Source: Paracoccus alcaliphilus
Lineage (GTDB): Bacteria; Pseudomonadota; Alphaproteobacteria; Rhodobacterales; Rhodobacteraceae
NCBI RefSeq assembly: GCF_028553725.1
Contig: NZ_CP067127.1
Location: 186,001 to 250,000 of the forward strand
Length of the DNA: 64,000 nt
Direction: 5' to 3'
Positions 8,189-16,388 of the stretch are shown here, piece by piece. Below the pieces are notes generated by a model. That model was not told where the DNA came from. It searched no databases and saw nothing but the letters and a program-made list of their open reading frames with translations. The first letter of the stretch is position 1, and every line of letters begins with the position of its first letter. The position numbers were made by a program, and so were the translations under genes.

Positions 8189-10414
8189 TCAGAACCGGCT
8201 TTGCAGCGCGAAGGAGACGCGGCGTCCTTCGCCGTGATAGTTCCCGCCGCCACGGCTGCCCGCGATCTCGTAGTATTTTCTGTCGAACAGGTTATCGACA
8301 TTCAGCGTCGCGCTGACGCTGTCGGTGAAATCATATCCGACCTTGGCCGAAACGATGCCATATCCCGGTGCCTTGACGCGGTTCGTGTCGGCCTCATCCG
8401 TCGCGTCGCCCCAGAACGAGCTGCGCAGACGCAGCCCGAGGCCAAGGCTCAGCCCGTCCAGCCTGCCGGATTCAAAGCCATATTGCGTCCAGATGTTGGC
8501 GGAATGCCGGGGCGCCATGGCAAGGGTCGCACCCGGTGCCAGTTCGCTTCTGACATATTTGGCGTCGAGATAGGTATAGCCCGCCCCGATCTTCCAGCCC
8601 GGAAGGATCTCGCCATTCAGTTCCAGTTCCACCCCCCGGCTGCGGGTCAGGCCGGACGCAACCATGAAGGGAAAGCCGTCCGAGGCGATATGATCCGGGT
8701 CGGCGTCATCCCCGGCGCTGTTCTCTTCCTTGATCTCGAAGACCGCTGCCGTCGCAAGCGCGCGACCGCCGAAGACATCCGCCTTCACGCCGATTTCCTT
8801 CTGGGTGCCGGTCGGGTTGGGCAGCAGAACGCCGTCCTCATAGTCGTAAACCTCGCCCGCCGTCCACTCGGGCCTCCAGCCGCGGTTCCCGGTGTTCACC
8901 GAGAACATCTGCGAATACTGGCCATAGACGGTCACTGTGTCGTTGATCTGGTACACGGCGGCAATCGACGGGGTGAATTCGCCTTTCGCGGTCCATTCGC
9001 CTTCCGAGCTTTTCACCCAGCTAAGACGACCGCCGATCGGGATGGTCAGCCGGTCGGTTGCGGCAATATCGACGCGGCCAAACAGGTGATATTCCGTCGT
9101 TGGATCGGGCTTCGGGCCGAAGGGCGTGGTGATGGCCCATTCCGGCCTGTCGATCACATGTGGATCGGGGTTGAAGATGTCGACGATGAATTCGTCCCCG
9201 ACATCGACCGGAAGACCGAAGGCCCGGCGGAACCAGCTGCGTTGCTGTATTGCACCGATCACGACATCATGCGAGCGCCCGAAGGCGTCGAACGATCCGG
9301 ACAGGTTCGCGTCGATGACTTCATACTGGTTCCAGTCGTTCCAGTAATAAAGCGTATGACAGGCGCGCCCGTCGGGATTGTCCCTGTCGATGCCGGTGCG
9401 GTCATAGCCGATCCCGGCATTCGGTCCCGAACAGCTTGCAATGTTGCGCAGTGCCGGATGGTCGGATTCGCCGTTGCGATAGGCCAGCTTCAGGTTCCAG
9501 CGGTCGTTGATCTCATGCTCGACCTCGGCGTTCACCCACAGCGATCGGAACGGGTACAGTGCCCAGTCCTGCGTCAGCGTGGTGCCAGCGGGAAAGTCGA
9601 TCAGCGTCCCGTCGGAATAGGCGGGCAGCGCCGTCCGCCACCCCTGGATCGAGTCGTTTTTCTGCCGCCACGCGTTGACGCGGAATGTGGTGCGGTCGGT
9701 CACATCGAACTCTGCCACGCCGAAATAGGACTGACGCTCGTATCCTTCCGGATGTGCGGTAAGGTCGCGATCTTCCCACGATCCCACAAACCGCGCGCGC
9801 AGCCTGCCGTCCAGAAGCGGCTCGATCGAGTAATCGACCGTCGCAAGTTTCGATGACGGATCGCCGAAACCGACCCGCGTGGTCAGCGCCTCGTGGTCCA
9901 GCGGACGCTTGAACGAATAGTTGATCATGCCTCCGAAGGCGCCATTGCCCTGAAAGATGGCCGCTGGTCCCTTGAGGATCTCGACCTGCTCGAACGCAGA
10001 CAGGTCGGCCGAGGTCCGGCCGATGAAGGTGCCCACCGGGGTGCCTTCAAGCGAACTGTTCGCCCCGAAACCCCGGATGCTTGTAAAGCCCTCGTTGCTG
10101 GTCACCACGACGCCCGGCGATGCCTGAAGCAGATCGAGGTTCGAGCGGATATCCTGATCGGCGATCCTGTTCGCCGTGACCGCCGTCACCGTCTGCGGCA
10201 CATCCTTGGGGTCTGCGGCCACCCGCCCGACGGTCGAGTCCGCCCGATAAGAGGTTTCCGCGCTGTCACCGGCGCCCATGATCGTGATGACATCCAGAAT
10301 CGTCGGGTCGTCGTCATCGGTCGGGGATTGCGCATGGCTGGCATGGGAGCACAGCGACAGGATCAAACCCATCGCCGTGGCTGCGGAAACAGAGTGTCTT
10401 CCTGATCTTCGCAT
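8189..10414 (-). CDS. TonB-dependent siderophore receptor
   Basis: A 741-residue outer-membrane receptor. It has a signal peptide ending near SHASHAQS, an energy-coupling segment, a plug domain (KDVPQTVTAVTANRIADQ, SPGVVVTSNEGFTSIRGFG, FEQVEILKGPAAIFQG) and a 22-strand-type barrel ending in the C-terminal phenylalanine (FALQSRF). The plug style is that of ferric hydroxamate/coprogen-type siderophore receptors (FhuE/FoxA-like). The ATG at 10414 begins the signal peptide, with GGAG ten bases upstream; the longer open frame to 10525 lacks a secretion signal. It probably shares a transcript with the downstream YncE-like gene. The substrate cannot be read from sequence. Confidence 0.9.
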   Translation of the reverse strand: MRRSGRHSVSAATAMGLILSLCSHASHAQSPTDDDDPTILDVITIMGAGDSAETSYRADSTVGRVAADPKDVPQTVTAVTANRIADQDIRSNLDLLQASPGVVVTSNEGFTSIRGFGANSSLEGTPVGTFIGRTSADLSAFEQVEILKGPAAIFQGNGAFGGMINYSFKRPLDHEALTTRVGFGDPSSKLATVDYSIEPLLDGRLRARFVGSWEDRDLTAHPEGYERQSYFGVAEFDVTDRTTFRVNAWRQKNDSIQGWRTALPAYSDGTLIDFPAGTTLTQDWALYPFRSLWVNAEVEHEINDRWNLKLAYRNGESDHPALRNIASCSGPNAGIGYDRTGIDRDNPDGRACHTLYYWNDWNQYEVIDANLSGSFDAFGRSHDVVIGAIQQRSWFRRAFGLPVDVGDEFIVDIFNPDPHVIDRPEWAITTPFGPKPDPTTEYHLFGRVDIAATDRLTIPIGGRLSWVKSSEGEWTAKGEFTPSIAAVYQINDTVTVYGQYSQMFSVNTGNRGWRPEWTAGEVYDYEDGVLLPNPTGTQKEIGVKADVFGGRALATAAVFEIKEENSAGDDADPDHIASDGFPFMVASGLTRSRGVELELNGEILPGWKIGAGYTYLDAKYVRSELAPGATLAMAPRHSANIWTQYGFESGRLDGLSLGLGLRLRSSFWGDATDEADTNRVKAPGYGIVSAKVGYDFTDSVSATLNVDNLFDRKYYEIAGSRGGGNYHGEGRRVSFALQSRF

Positions 10415-11031
10415 CGGTTCCGTACTCCGGTAAGGCGCTGCAACACAAAAAACCCACGTCCGACATTTCCATGCGTTTACATCCACTGGCGTGCAGGTGA
10501 ATGCGCAGCCAGAGTTCATGCACAACAGAAGGAGTGGGCCGAAACCACGGGCTTCGGTCGCATCGCGGATCTTGGTGAAACGGCTTGGTGTTCCGGCAGT
10601 CTGCCTTGAACCGACCTGGCGCTTGAATATGGCGAAGCGTCCACATCTGACGATGAGATCACGCCGAAGCTGACGCAGCGGCTACTATAATGTGCGGGCA
10701 GAGTTAACAGCCGAATACCCGTCAGGCGATCGGTGTCGGATCATCTGTGTTCCGCTGGCCACAGTTTCGTGATGTGGTTCAGCCGGGGCGGCGGGCCTTC
10801 GGCAAAATCCCCTTTGACAAGCCGGTGGCATGGCGGGACATTACGCCGCGTGCCAGACCCAGTGATCCGACCGGCCAGATCCGGTCCGCCGCCAGGCCCC
10901 GCAAATCTCTGCCCTCGTTGTCCCTGCATATGAAGCCTGCGCCCCATGCGCCGGTGGATCGCAAAATGTTCCCCAAGACCAGCGGGCGTGCAGATTCCGA
11001 CCTGCTGTCCGAGCGTAAGAAAGATAAGGTC
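10415..11031. other. Divergent intergenic region between receptor and serine hydrolase
   Basis: About 617 bases between two divergently transcribed genes. An open frame on the plus strand runs into the hydrolase from 10747 but contains no secretion signal or recognisable domain before 11032. AT-richer patches near 10680-10710 (CTACTATAATGTG) could be promoter DNA. No convincing Fur, Irr or RirA box was identified by eye. Confidence 0.4.
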
Positions 11032-12396
11032 ATGAAATTCATTGCGCTGATTGCCGTGCTTGCGTCCCCGATTGCCGCCCATGCGGATGCAATCGACGAT
11101 TTTGTGGCGGCCGAGATCGAACGGCAGGAGATCCCGGGCGTGGCGCTTGGCATCTTCCGCAATGGCGAGGTGCTCAGATTGCAGGGCGACGGACTGGCGA
11201 ATATCGAGCATGGCGTGACCGTCCAGCCCAACACGATCTTTCAGGCGGGTTCCATCGGCAAGATGTTCACAGCGGCGGCGGTGATGGCGCTGGCCGAGGA
11301 CGGGCTGATCGATCTGGAGGTCCCGGTGCGGAACTATCTGCCCGATGCACCTGAAAGCTGGGATGCGATCACGCCGCGCCATCTGCTGAACCATACCGGC
11401 GGATTGGGCAGCCCCGAACAGGACTACCGTCAGGATTACAGCGACGATGATCTGGTCGCGCTCTATGCCGAAACGCCGGCGCTTTTTGCCCCGGGACAGC
11501 GCTATTCCTACAGCAACACGGGCTATGCGCTGCTGGGGATCATCGTGAACAGGGTGGCGGGCAGGCATTACGGCGAGGTGCTGCAAGATCGGGTGTTCGG
11601 TCCGGCGGGGATGCGCACGGCGCGCGTCATCAGCGACACGGACATCGTGCCGAACCGCGCCGCGGGCTATGAACCGGGCGAAGACGGGCTGAAGAACCAG
11701 TCCTGGGTTTCACCCTCGCTCAACGCCACAGCGGATGGCTCGCTGTATCTGTCGCTGCTTGATTATGCGCGATGGGATGCGGTGGTGGCACGGCGCGACA
11801 TCTTCAGTGCGGCCTCGTGGCGCCAGATGCTGCGCCCTGCGCCGCTTAACAACGGGACGGTGTATCCCTATGGTTTCGGCTGGACGCTTTCTGAAGGGCC
11901 GGACGGTCAGCAGGTGATCGGTCATGGCGGGGCCTGGCAGGGTTTCCAGTCGGATTTGCGGCGCTATGACGGGGATGGAATCACCTTCGTCGTGCTTGCC
12001 AATTCCGCCGGCGCGGATGTGGGCAGCATCCTGCAAGGCGTCGCAGAGCGGTTCGATCCGCGTTATGCGAAGCCCGCCGTGCAGCTGGTGGACACGCATC
12101 CCGGTCTGAGCGCCAGCTTTGACGAGGCGCTGCGACGGATCGCCCAAGGGTTGGCCAGTCCAGCAGATTTTCAGGACATGGACCCCGAATGGGCGGTGCG
12201 CTCGCTGGAGCGCAGCCGGGAGGCGATCGAGGCGGCCGGGGATTGCGGAGAGTTTGAGCTTACGTCTCATCAGCCGAATGGCGACCGGACGACACGCTTA
12301 TGGCGGGCGGATTGCGCGAAGGACAGGCTGACGGGCAGGGCTTCGTTCGATGAAGATGGCCGCGTGGTCGCCGCATCGGTCTGGGGGCAGCGTTAG
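11032..12396 (+). CDS. Secreted serine hydrolase, beta-lactamase/DD-peptidase fold (class C-like)
   Basis: 454 residues with a signal peptide (KFIALIAVLASPIAAHADA). The three penicillin-binding motifs are present: SxxK as S74-I-G-K77, YxN as Y160-S-N162 and HGG at 298-300 (IGHGGAWQGF). Such proteins are periplasmic esterases, peptidases or amidases; most are not drug-resistance beta-lactamases. The ATG at 11032 is chosen because it starts the signal peptide. After about residue 330 there is a C-terminal extension of roughly 120 residues with two cysteines. It lies between receptor genes, so processing of a siderophore or peptide ligand is conceivable but unproven. Confidence 0.85.
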   Translation: MKFIALIAVLASPIAAHADAIDDFVAAEIERQEIPGVALGIFRNGEVLRLQGDGLANIEHGVTVQPNTIFQAGSIGKMFTAAAVMALAEDGLIDLEVPVRNYLPDAPESWDAITPRHLLNHTGGLGSPEQDYRQDYSDDDLVALYAETPALFAPGQRYSYSNTGYALLGIIVNRVAGRHYGEVLQDRVFGPAGMRTARVISDTDIVPNRAAGYEPGEDGLKNQSWVSPSLNATADGSLYLSLLDYARWDAVVARRDIFSAASWRQMLRPAPLNNGTVYPYGFGWTLSEGPDGQQVIGHGGAWQGFQSDLRRYDGDGITFVVLANSAGADVGSILQGVAERFDPRYAKPAVQLVDTHPGLSASFDEALRRIAQGLASPADFQDMDPEWAVRSLERSREAIEAAGDCGEFELTSHQPNGDRTTRLWRADCAKDRLTGRASFDEDGRVVAASVWGQR

Positions 12397-12420
12397 GCGC
12401 CTGCAAAACCGTTGCGAGAT

Positions 12421-12442
12421 CCGGCCGCCGGGTGGCGGCCGG
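12421..12442. terminator. Bidirectional hairpin between convergent genes
   Basis: CCGGCCGCC (12421-12429) and GGCGGCCGG (12434-12442) form a perfect 9-bp stem with a 4-base loop. It lies between the stop of the plus-strand hydrolase (12396) and the stop of the minus-strand receptor (12457). There is no T-run. Confidence 0.6.
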
Positions 12443-12456
12443 AGAATCTGCATTGC

Positions 12457-14487
12457 TCAGAACGTGTTGGTCAAACCCACATAGAAGCGGCGCCCGTCGT
12501 TATAGCCGGTATTGCCGAAGGTCTTGTCATCGACGTTATAGATGGCGACGCTGCCCATGACGCTGTCGTTGAAATCATAGTCGAGGCCGATGTCGAAAAC
12601 GGCGTGCTCGCCGACGTAACCGCTGCCGGTATCGAAGGTCGCGCTGCGGTATTGTGCGTTGCCCCAGACCGACAGGGCGTGGCTTGCCTGCCAGTCCAGC
12701 CGAAGGTTCGCCACATGCAGCGGGCTGTTGTTGAAGCGGCTGCCGACCTCTTCCCCCTTGGTCACCTTGCTGTCGGCATAGGTATAGTTGAAGGCGACAT
12801 CGACATCGCCAAGGACGAAGTCCACCGTCGCCTCGACCCCGTTCAGTTCGGCCGCATCCCGGTTCACATATTGATTGATCCATTTGATCGGATCGGTCGG
12901 CGTGTTCATTCCGCAATCGCTTGGCAGACCCGGAACGGGGGTGTCATGGGCGCAGATCTGTTCGGTCGTGATCTTGTCCTTGAACCGGGTGTGATAGGCC
13001 GTCAGCCCGATCTGCACGCCGCCTGCGGTTTCCCAGATCGCGCCGATTTCATAGTTGGTGCTTTCCTCGGGCTTCAGGTTGGTATTGCCCTGATCGCGGG
13101 CCCGGCCATCGCCGCCGGAAGGCTCGAAGATATTACTGTCGGCCTGTTTCAGCGTCGGCGTCTTGTAGCCGCCGCTGACGCCGCCCTTGACGGTCAGCGC
13201 GGGGGTGGCGTGCCAGACCGCATAGGCGCGCGGGGTGACGTGCGAACCATAGCGTTCGTTATCGTCATAGCGCAGCCCCATCGTCAGCATCAGGTCGTCG
13301 GTCAGGTGGAAATTGTCCTCGGCAAACAGCGCCCATTGCCAGCGGGTCATCTTGGGATCGACATTGACCCGGTCGGGCGAGTGGCGCGTCGTCTCATCGC
13401 GATAGTCCAGACCGAAGGTCAGATCATGCCGGCCAAGGCTCATGCGGGTTCTGGTGTTCAGGTTCAGCATCTCATAGCCCGACAGGTTCGTGCCGTTCTC
13501 GAAATCGACATCCTCATAGGTCAGGAAGCTGTCGGTCTCGTAATCATCGCCCCAGACGATATTGTGTGAGACGCCATAGCTCATGCGCTTGTAGCTGATC
13601 CCGCCCGGCGTTCCTTCCCCAAGCGGGGTCGAAACCGTGTCCTGCGCACTGTAGATCGTTTCGAAATCCAGCTTCTGCGCCTCGTCGATTTTCCAGGTCA
13701 GCCGCGCGCCAAGCGATTTGCGCTCGATATCCTGCGATTGCAGGGTATCGCCGCCGCGCCCCGACACGATCATCTCATCCTTGTTGCGATCATGGCGCGA
13801 ACCGAACAGCGTCAGGCCCAGCCGATCCTGCATCAGCGGCCCGCCGAGATAGAAGCGCCCCTCATTGGCCGCGCCTGCGCCACTGTGCTTGTACTGGCTG
13901 GTGCCAAGCGTCATCGAACCCGACCAGACATCCGAGACGGGCTTGGTGATGATATTGATCACGCCGCCCGATGCCGCGCTGCCGTAAAGCGAGGACATCG
14001 GTCCGCGGATCACCTCGATGCGTTCGATGGCCGAGGGCGGCGGCAGATAGGACCACGCAAGACCCGAACCGAAGCCGTTATAGGTGGCCTCCTGAGAGTT
14101 GCCGACCGGCTTGCCATCGACAAGGGTCAGCACATAGCCTTCGCCCAGCCCCCGGATCGAGACGCTTTCCGCACCCGAACGCCCCGAAGGCGCGCTGACG
14201 ATCACGCCCGGCACGTTCTTCAGCACATCGGCCACCGTGGCGTAAGGCTTTGAGGCGATTTCTTCGCCGGCGATGACCGTGATCGTCGCCGGGGCGTCCG
14301 GCAGGGTCTGGGCATGCCCGCTGGCCGAAACGACGATGGTGTCCAGTAGGACAGTCTGCTCTTCTGCCGTGCCGTCCTGTGCCTGAACCGACGAAGGCGC
14401 GGCCATTGGCAGCACGGCGCCTGTCATCAGCAACCAAAGCGGCAGGCGCGCCAGCCCGCCTGACATCATGTGCGTTGATTGGTTCAT
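12457..14487 (-). CDS. TonB-dependent receptor, FepA/CirA-like, without signalling domain
   Basis: 676 residues: a signal peptide ending near APSSVQAQ, a TonB-box-like segment LLDTIVVSA, a plug (PDAPATITVIAGEEI, GLGEGYVLTLVDGKPV, IERIEVIRGPMSSLYGSAA) and a barrel ending in phenylalanine (YVGLTNTF). This plug pattern is typical of catecholate siderophore and colicin receptors. The ATG at 14487 has GAGGGG seven bases upstream. It is closely related along its whole length to the interrupted receptor at 16389-18575 but lacks that protein's N-terminal signalling domain. It is divergent from the FecI-type sigma gene, which might activate it. Confidence 0.92.
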   Translation of the reverse strand: MNQSTHMMSGGLARLPLWLLMTGAVLPMAAPSSVQAQDGTAEEQTVLLDTIVVSASGHAQTLPDAPATITVIAGEEIASKPYATVADVLKNVPGVIVSAPSGRSGAESVSIRGLGEGYVLTLVDGKPVGNSQEATYNGFGSGLAWSYLPPPSAIERIEVIRGPMSSLYGSAASGGVINIITKPVSDVWSGSMTLGTSQYKHSGAGAANEGRFYLGGPLMQDRLGLTLFGSRHDRNKDEMIVSGRGGDTLQSQDIERKSLGARLTWKIDEAQKLDFETIYSAQDTVSTPLGEGTPGGISYKRMSYGVSHNIVWGDDYETDSFLTYEDVDFENGTNLSGYEMLNLNTRTRMSLGRHDLTFGLDYRDETTRHSPDRVNVDPKMTRWQWALFAEDNFHLTDDLMLTMGLRYDDNERYGSHVTPRAYAVWHATPALTVKGGVSGGYKTPTLKQADSNIFEPSGGDGRARDQGNTNLKPEESTNYEIGAIWETAGGVQIGLTAYHTRFKDKITTEQICAHDTPVPGLPSDCGMNTPTDPIKWINQYVNRDAAELNGVEATVDFVLGDVDVAFNYTYADSKVTKGEEVGSRFNNSPLHVANLRLDWQASHALSVWGNAQYRSATFDTGSGYVGEHAVFDIGLDYDFNDSVMGSVAIYNVDDKTFGNTGYNDGRRFYVGLTNTF

Positions 14488-14779
14488 TGATTTGCCCCTC
14501 TTTTGCCATTTTTGGCGAATGCCGGAATCCGCCTTGTTACGAAGGGCTTCACGAATGAGACGGGCGGTCACTGAACCAATGGCAGAGTTTTTCTGTCATC
14601 TTTTTCGCGCGCGGCCGAAACTGTATCGGATATGCAACAATCCACTTGCGGGCGGGCAGACAGGTTCTGGACAGAATCCGGCCCGGGGTGATAGCCACTT
14701 GGCTGTCAGCCCGATGCGGCCCGCCGTCGCATTTCAGCCAGAACGCTATCCTTCCCATACGCGATTTTTGGCTGCTGTG
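14488..14779. promoter_or_regulatory. Divergent promoter region for receptor and fecIR-type genes
   Basis: A 292-base spacer between the minus-strand receptor and the plus-strand sigma factor gene. It should hold promoters for both. No definite iron-responsive box or sigma-specific motif was recognised by eye. Confidence 0.4.
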
Positions 14780-15286
14780 ATGTCTTCCCGTGACAGTGAA
14801 AAGATTGGTCGCCTTTACCTCGATGAAGGCGAGCGGCTTGAACGCCAGATCGCGCGACGCATCGGCAATCGCAGCATCGCACGGGATCTGGTACATGATA
14901 TCTTTCTGCGCTTTTGCGAGCGTGCGGGCGAATTGCGCGGCAATCCTTCCGCCTTCATGGCGCGGTCGGCGCGCAATATCGCCATCGACCATCTGCGCCG
15001 CGAAAAGCTGCGCAGCGCCCATGCGGCGACCGGCTGCACCCAATTCGCGCCCGGCGATCCGGCCTTTGATGCGCTGCTGGCGCGGCAATCCGGTGATGCC
15101 GTCAGGAATGCCATCCAGAACCTGCCCAAAACCACCCGGCGCCTTTTCCTGATGAACCGCGTGCAGGGGCTGACATTCCAGGAAATCGCCTCGATCTGTG
15201 GCATGTCCGAAAGGAACGTGGCAAAACATATGGCAAAGGCCGTGGCCCATTGCGCCCGCGCGCTGGAAGACGTGCAAAGCGAATGA
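14780..15286 (+). CDS. FecI-type extracytoplasmic-function sigma factor
   Basis: 168 residues, the usual length for FecI-like factors. Region 2 is visible as ARDLVHDIFLRFCER with the core-binding and -10 recognising helix ARNIAIDHLRREKLR; region 4 as LPKTTRRLFLMNRVQGLTFQEIA and the helix-turn-helix MSERNVAKHMAKAVAHC. It would direct RNA polymerase to receptor promoters in response to a surface signal. The ATG at 14780 gives the normal length, though its ribosome site is weak; upstream in-frame starts exist. Its stop overlaps the anti-sigma gene start (ATGA), the classic fecIR arrangement. Confidence 0.9.
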   Translation: MSSRDSEKIGRLYLDEGERLERQIARRIGNRSIARDLVHDIFLRFCERAGELRGNPSAFMARSARNIAIDHLRREKLRSAHAATGCTQFAPGDPAFDALLARQSGDAVRNAIQNLPKTTRRLFLMNRVQGLTFQEIASICGMSERNVAKHMAKAVAHCARALEDVQSE

Positions 15287-16275
15287 GGACCACCCCCTTG
15301 CTGCCTCGTCCTGATCCGCAGAAACGACTCCGGGCAGAGGCTGCGGATTGGGTGGTGCGCATCGCCTCCAACCCGGCGCTTGAGGACGATCCCGCCTTTC
15401 ACGACTGGCTGGCGATGGGCGAGGACCGGACCCGTGCCTTTGCCAATGCGCGTCTGGCCTGGCAGATCGCCGCCGAAGTCGGGGACAGCGTCGCCGTGGG
15501 TCATGCCCCGGCCAGACGGCCATTCCGGCTGCTGCCATCCCTTGGCGGGGCGCTTCGCCCGGCGATGACCTGCGCGGGGCTGGCTGCGCTGACGCTGACC
15601 GCGCTGTGGCTGGACATGGTGCGGCCCGATCTGCGCCTGCACCTGTCGGCCGATCACGTCACCCGCCCTGGCCCGGCGCAGGGCTTTGCACTGCCTGACG
15701 GCAGCAGAACCCTGCTCGATGGCGGCTCGGCGCTGGATTACGCCGAGGATGGCGCGACCCGTCGGGTGACCATGCGTTCGGGTGCTGCCTATTTCGACGT
15801 CACAAAGGGGGATCGCCCGTTTTCGGTCCGGTTGGGAGACAGCGAGGTTCGCGCGCTTGGCACCCGTTTCGAGGTGCGCGACTGCGGCGGCTGCATGATC
15901 GTGACACTGGAGGAAGGCCGCGTCGAAGTCCTTGGCCCCGGCGGGCGATCTCTGGCGGTGCTGGAACCGGGGCAACAGCTGCGCATCCCCGCCCGATCAG
16001 ACGCGGCAATGCCGGTCGCAGAGCGGGTCGATCTGTCCGACGCGCTGGCATGGCGCGAGGGGCGTTATGCCTTCTATGACGTCCGTCTGCGCGAAGTGAC
16101 GGGGATCCTGCAGCGCCGTGGTGCTGGCGCGATCGTCATTGCGAACGGTGCGGTGGCCGACCGTCGCATCACCGGCAGCATCAGTCTGACCGATCCGGCA
16201 GCCGAACTTGCTGCGCTGGTCGAGGCCCTGGGGCTTCGGCTTGTGCCGCTTCCGGGTGGCCAGCTGGTCATGTAA
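15283..16275 (+). CDS. FecR-type transmembrane sigma regulator
   Basis: 330 residues. The cytoplasmic N-terminus has the DUF4880-like sequence AADWVVRIASNP and HDWLAMGEDRTRAFANARLAW, followed by one hydrophobic membrane segment (GLAALTLTALWLDMV, about residues 100-115) and a periplasmic FecR domain (FALPDGSRTLLDGGSALDY, RRVTMRSGAAYFDVTK, LGTRFEVRD, VTLEEGRVEV). A C-terminal STN-like segment follows (WREGRYAFYDVRLREVTGIL). It would pass the signal from a FecA-like receptor to the sigma factor. Its ATG overlaps the sigma stop, and the receptor gene with a matching STN domain begins 113 bases downstream. Confidence 0.9.
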   Translation: MRTTPLLPRPDPQKRLRAEAADWVVRIASNPALEDDPAFHDWLAMGEDRTRAFANARLAWQIAAEVGDSVAVGHAPARRPFRLLPSLGGALRPAMTCAGLAALTLTALWLDMVRPDLRLHLSADHVTRPGPAQGFALPDGSRTLLDGGSALDYAEDGATRRVTMRSGAAYFDVTKGDRPFSVRLGDSEVRALGTRFEVRDCGGCMIVTLEEGRVEVLGPGGRSLAVLEPGQQLRIPARSDAAMPVAERVDLSDALAWREGRYAFYDVRLREVTGILQRRGAGAIVIANGAVADRRITGSISLTDPAAELAALVEALGLRLVPLPGGQLVM

Positions 16276-16388
16276 GTGCCATTCCCGCCAGCCCTTCCGC
16301 CAGCGCATCACAAGTGAAACCGCAGGTTCGGTGTCGGGCCTGATTGCGCAAAACGAATGAGAACCGGGCCGGCCGCCCGGAAGGAAAG

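Noticed and set aside
14488..14779. Fur or RirA box in the fecIR-receptor spacer
   Set aside because: Several AT-rich patches were considered but none shows a convincing 19-bp dyad.
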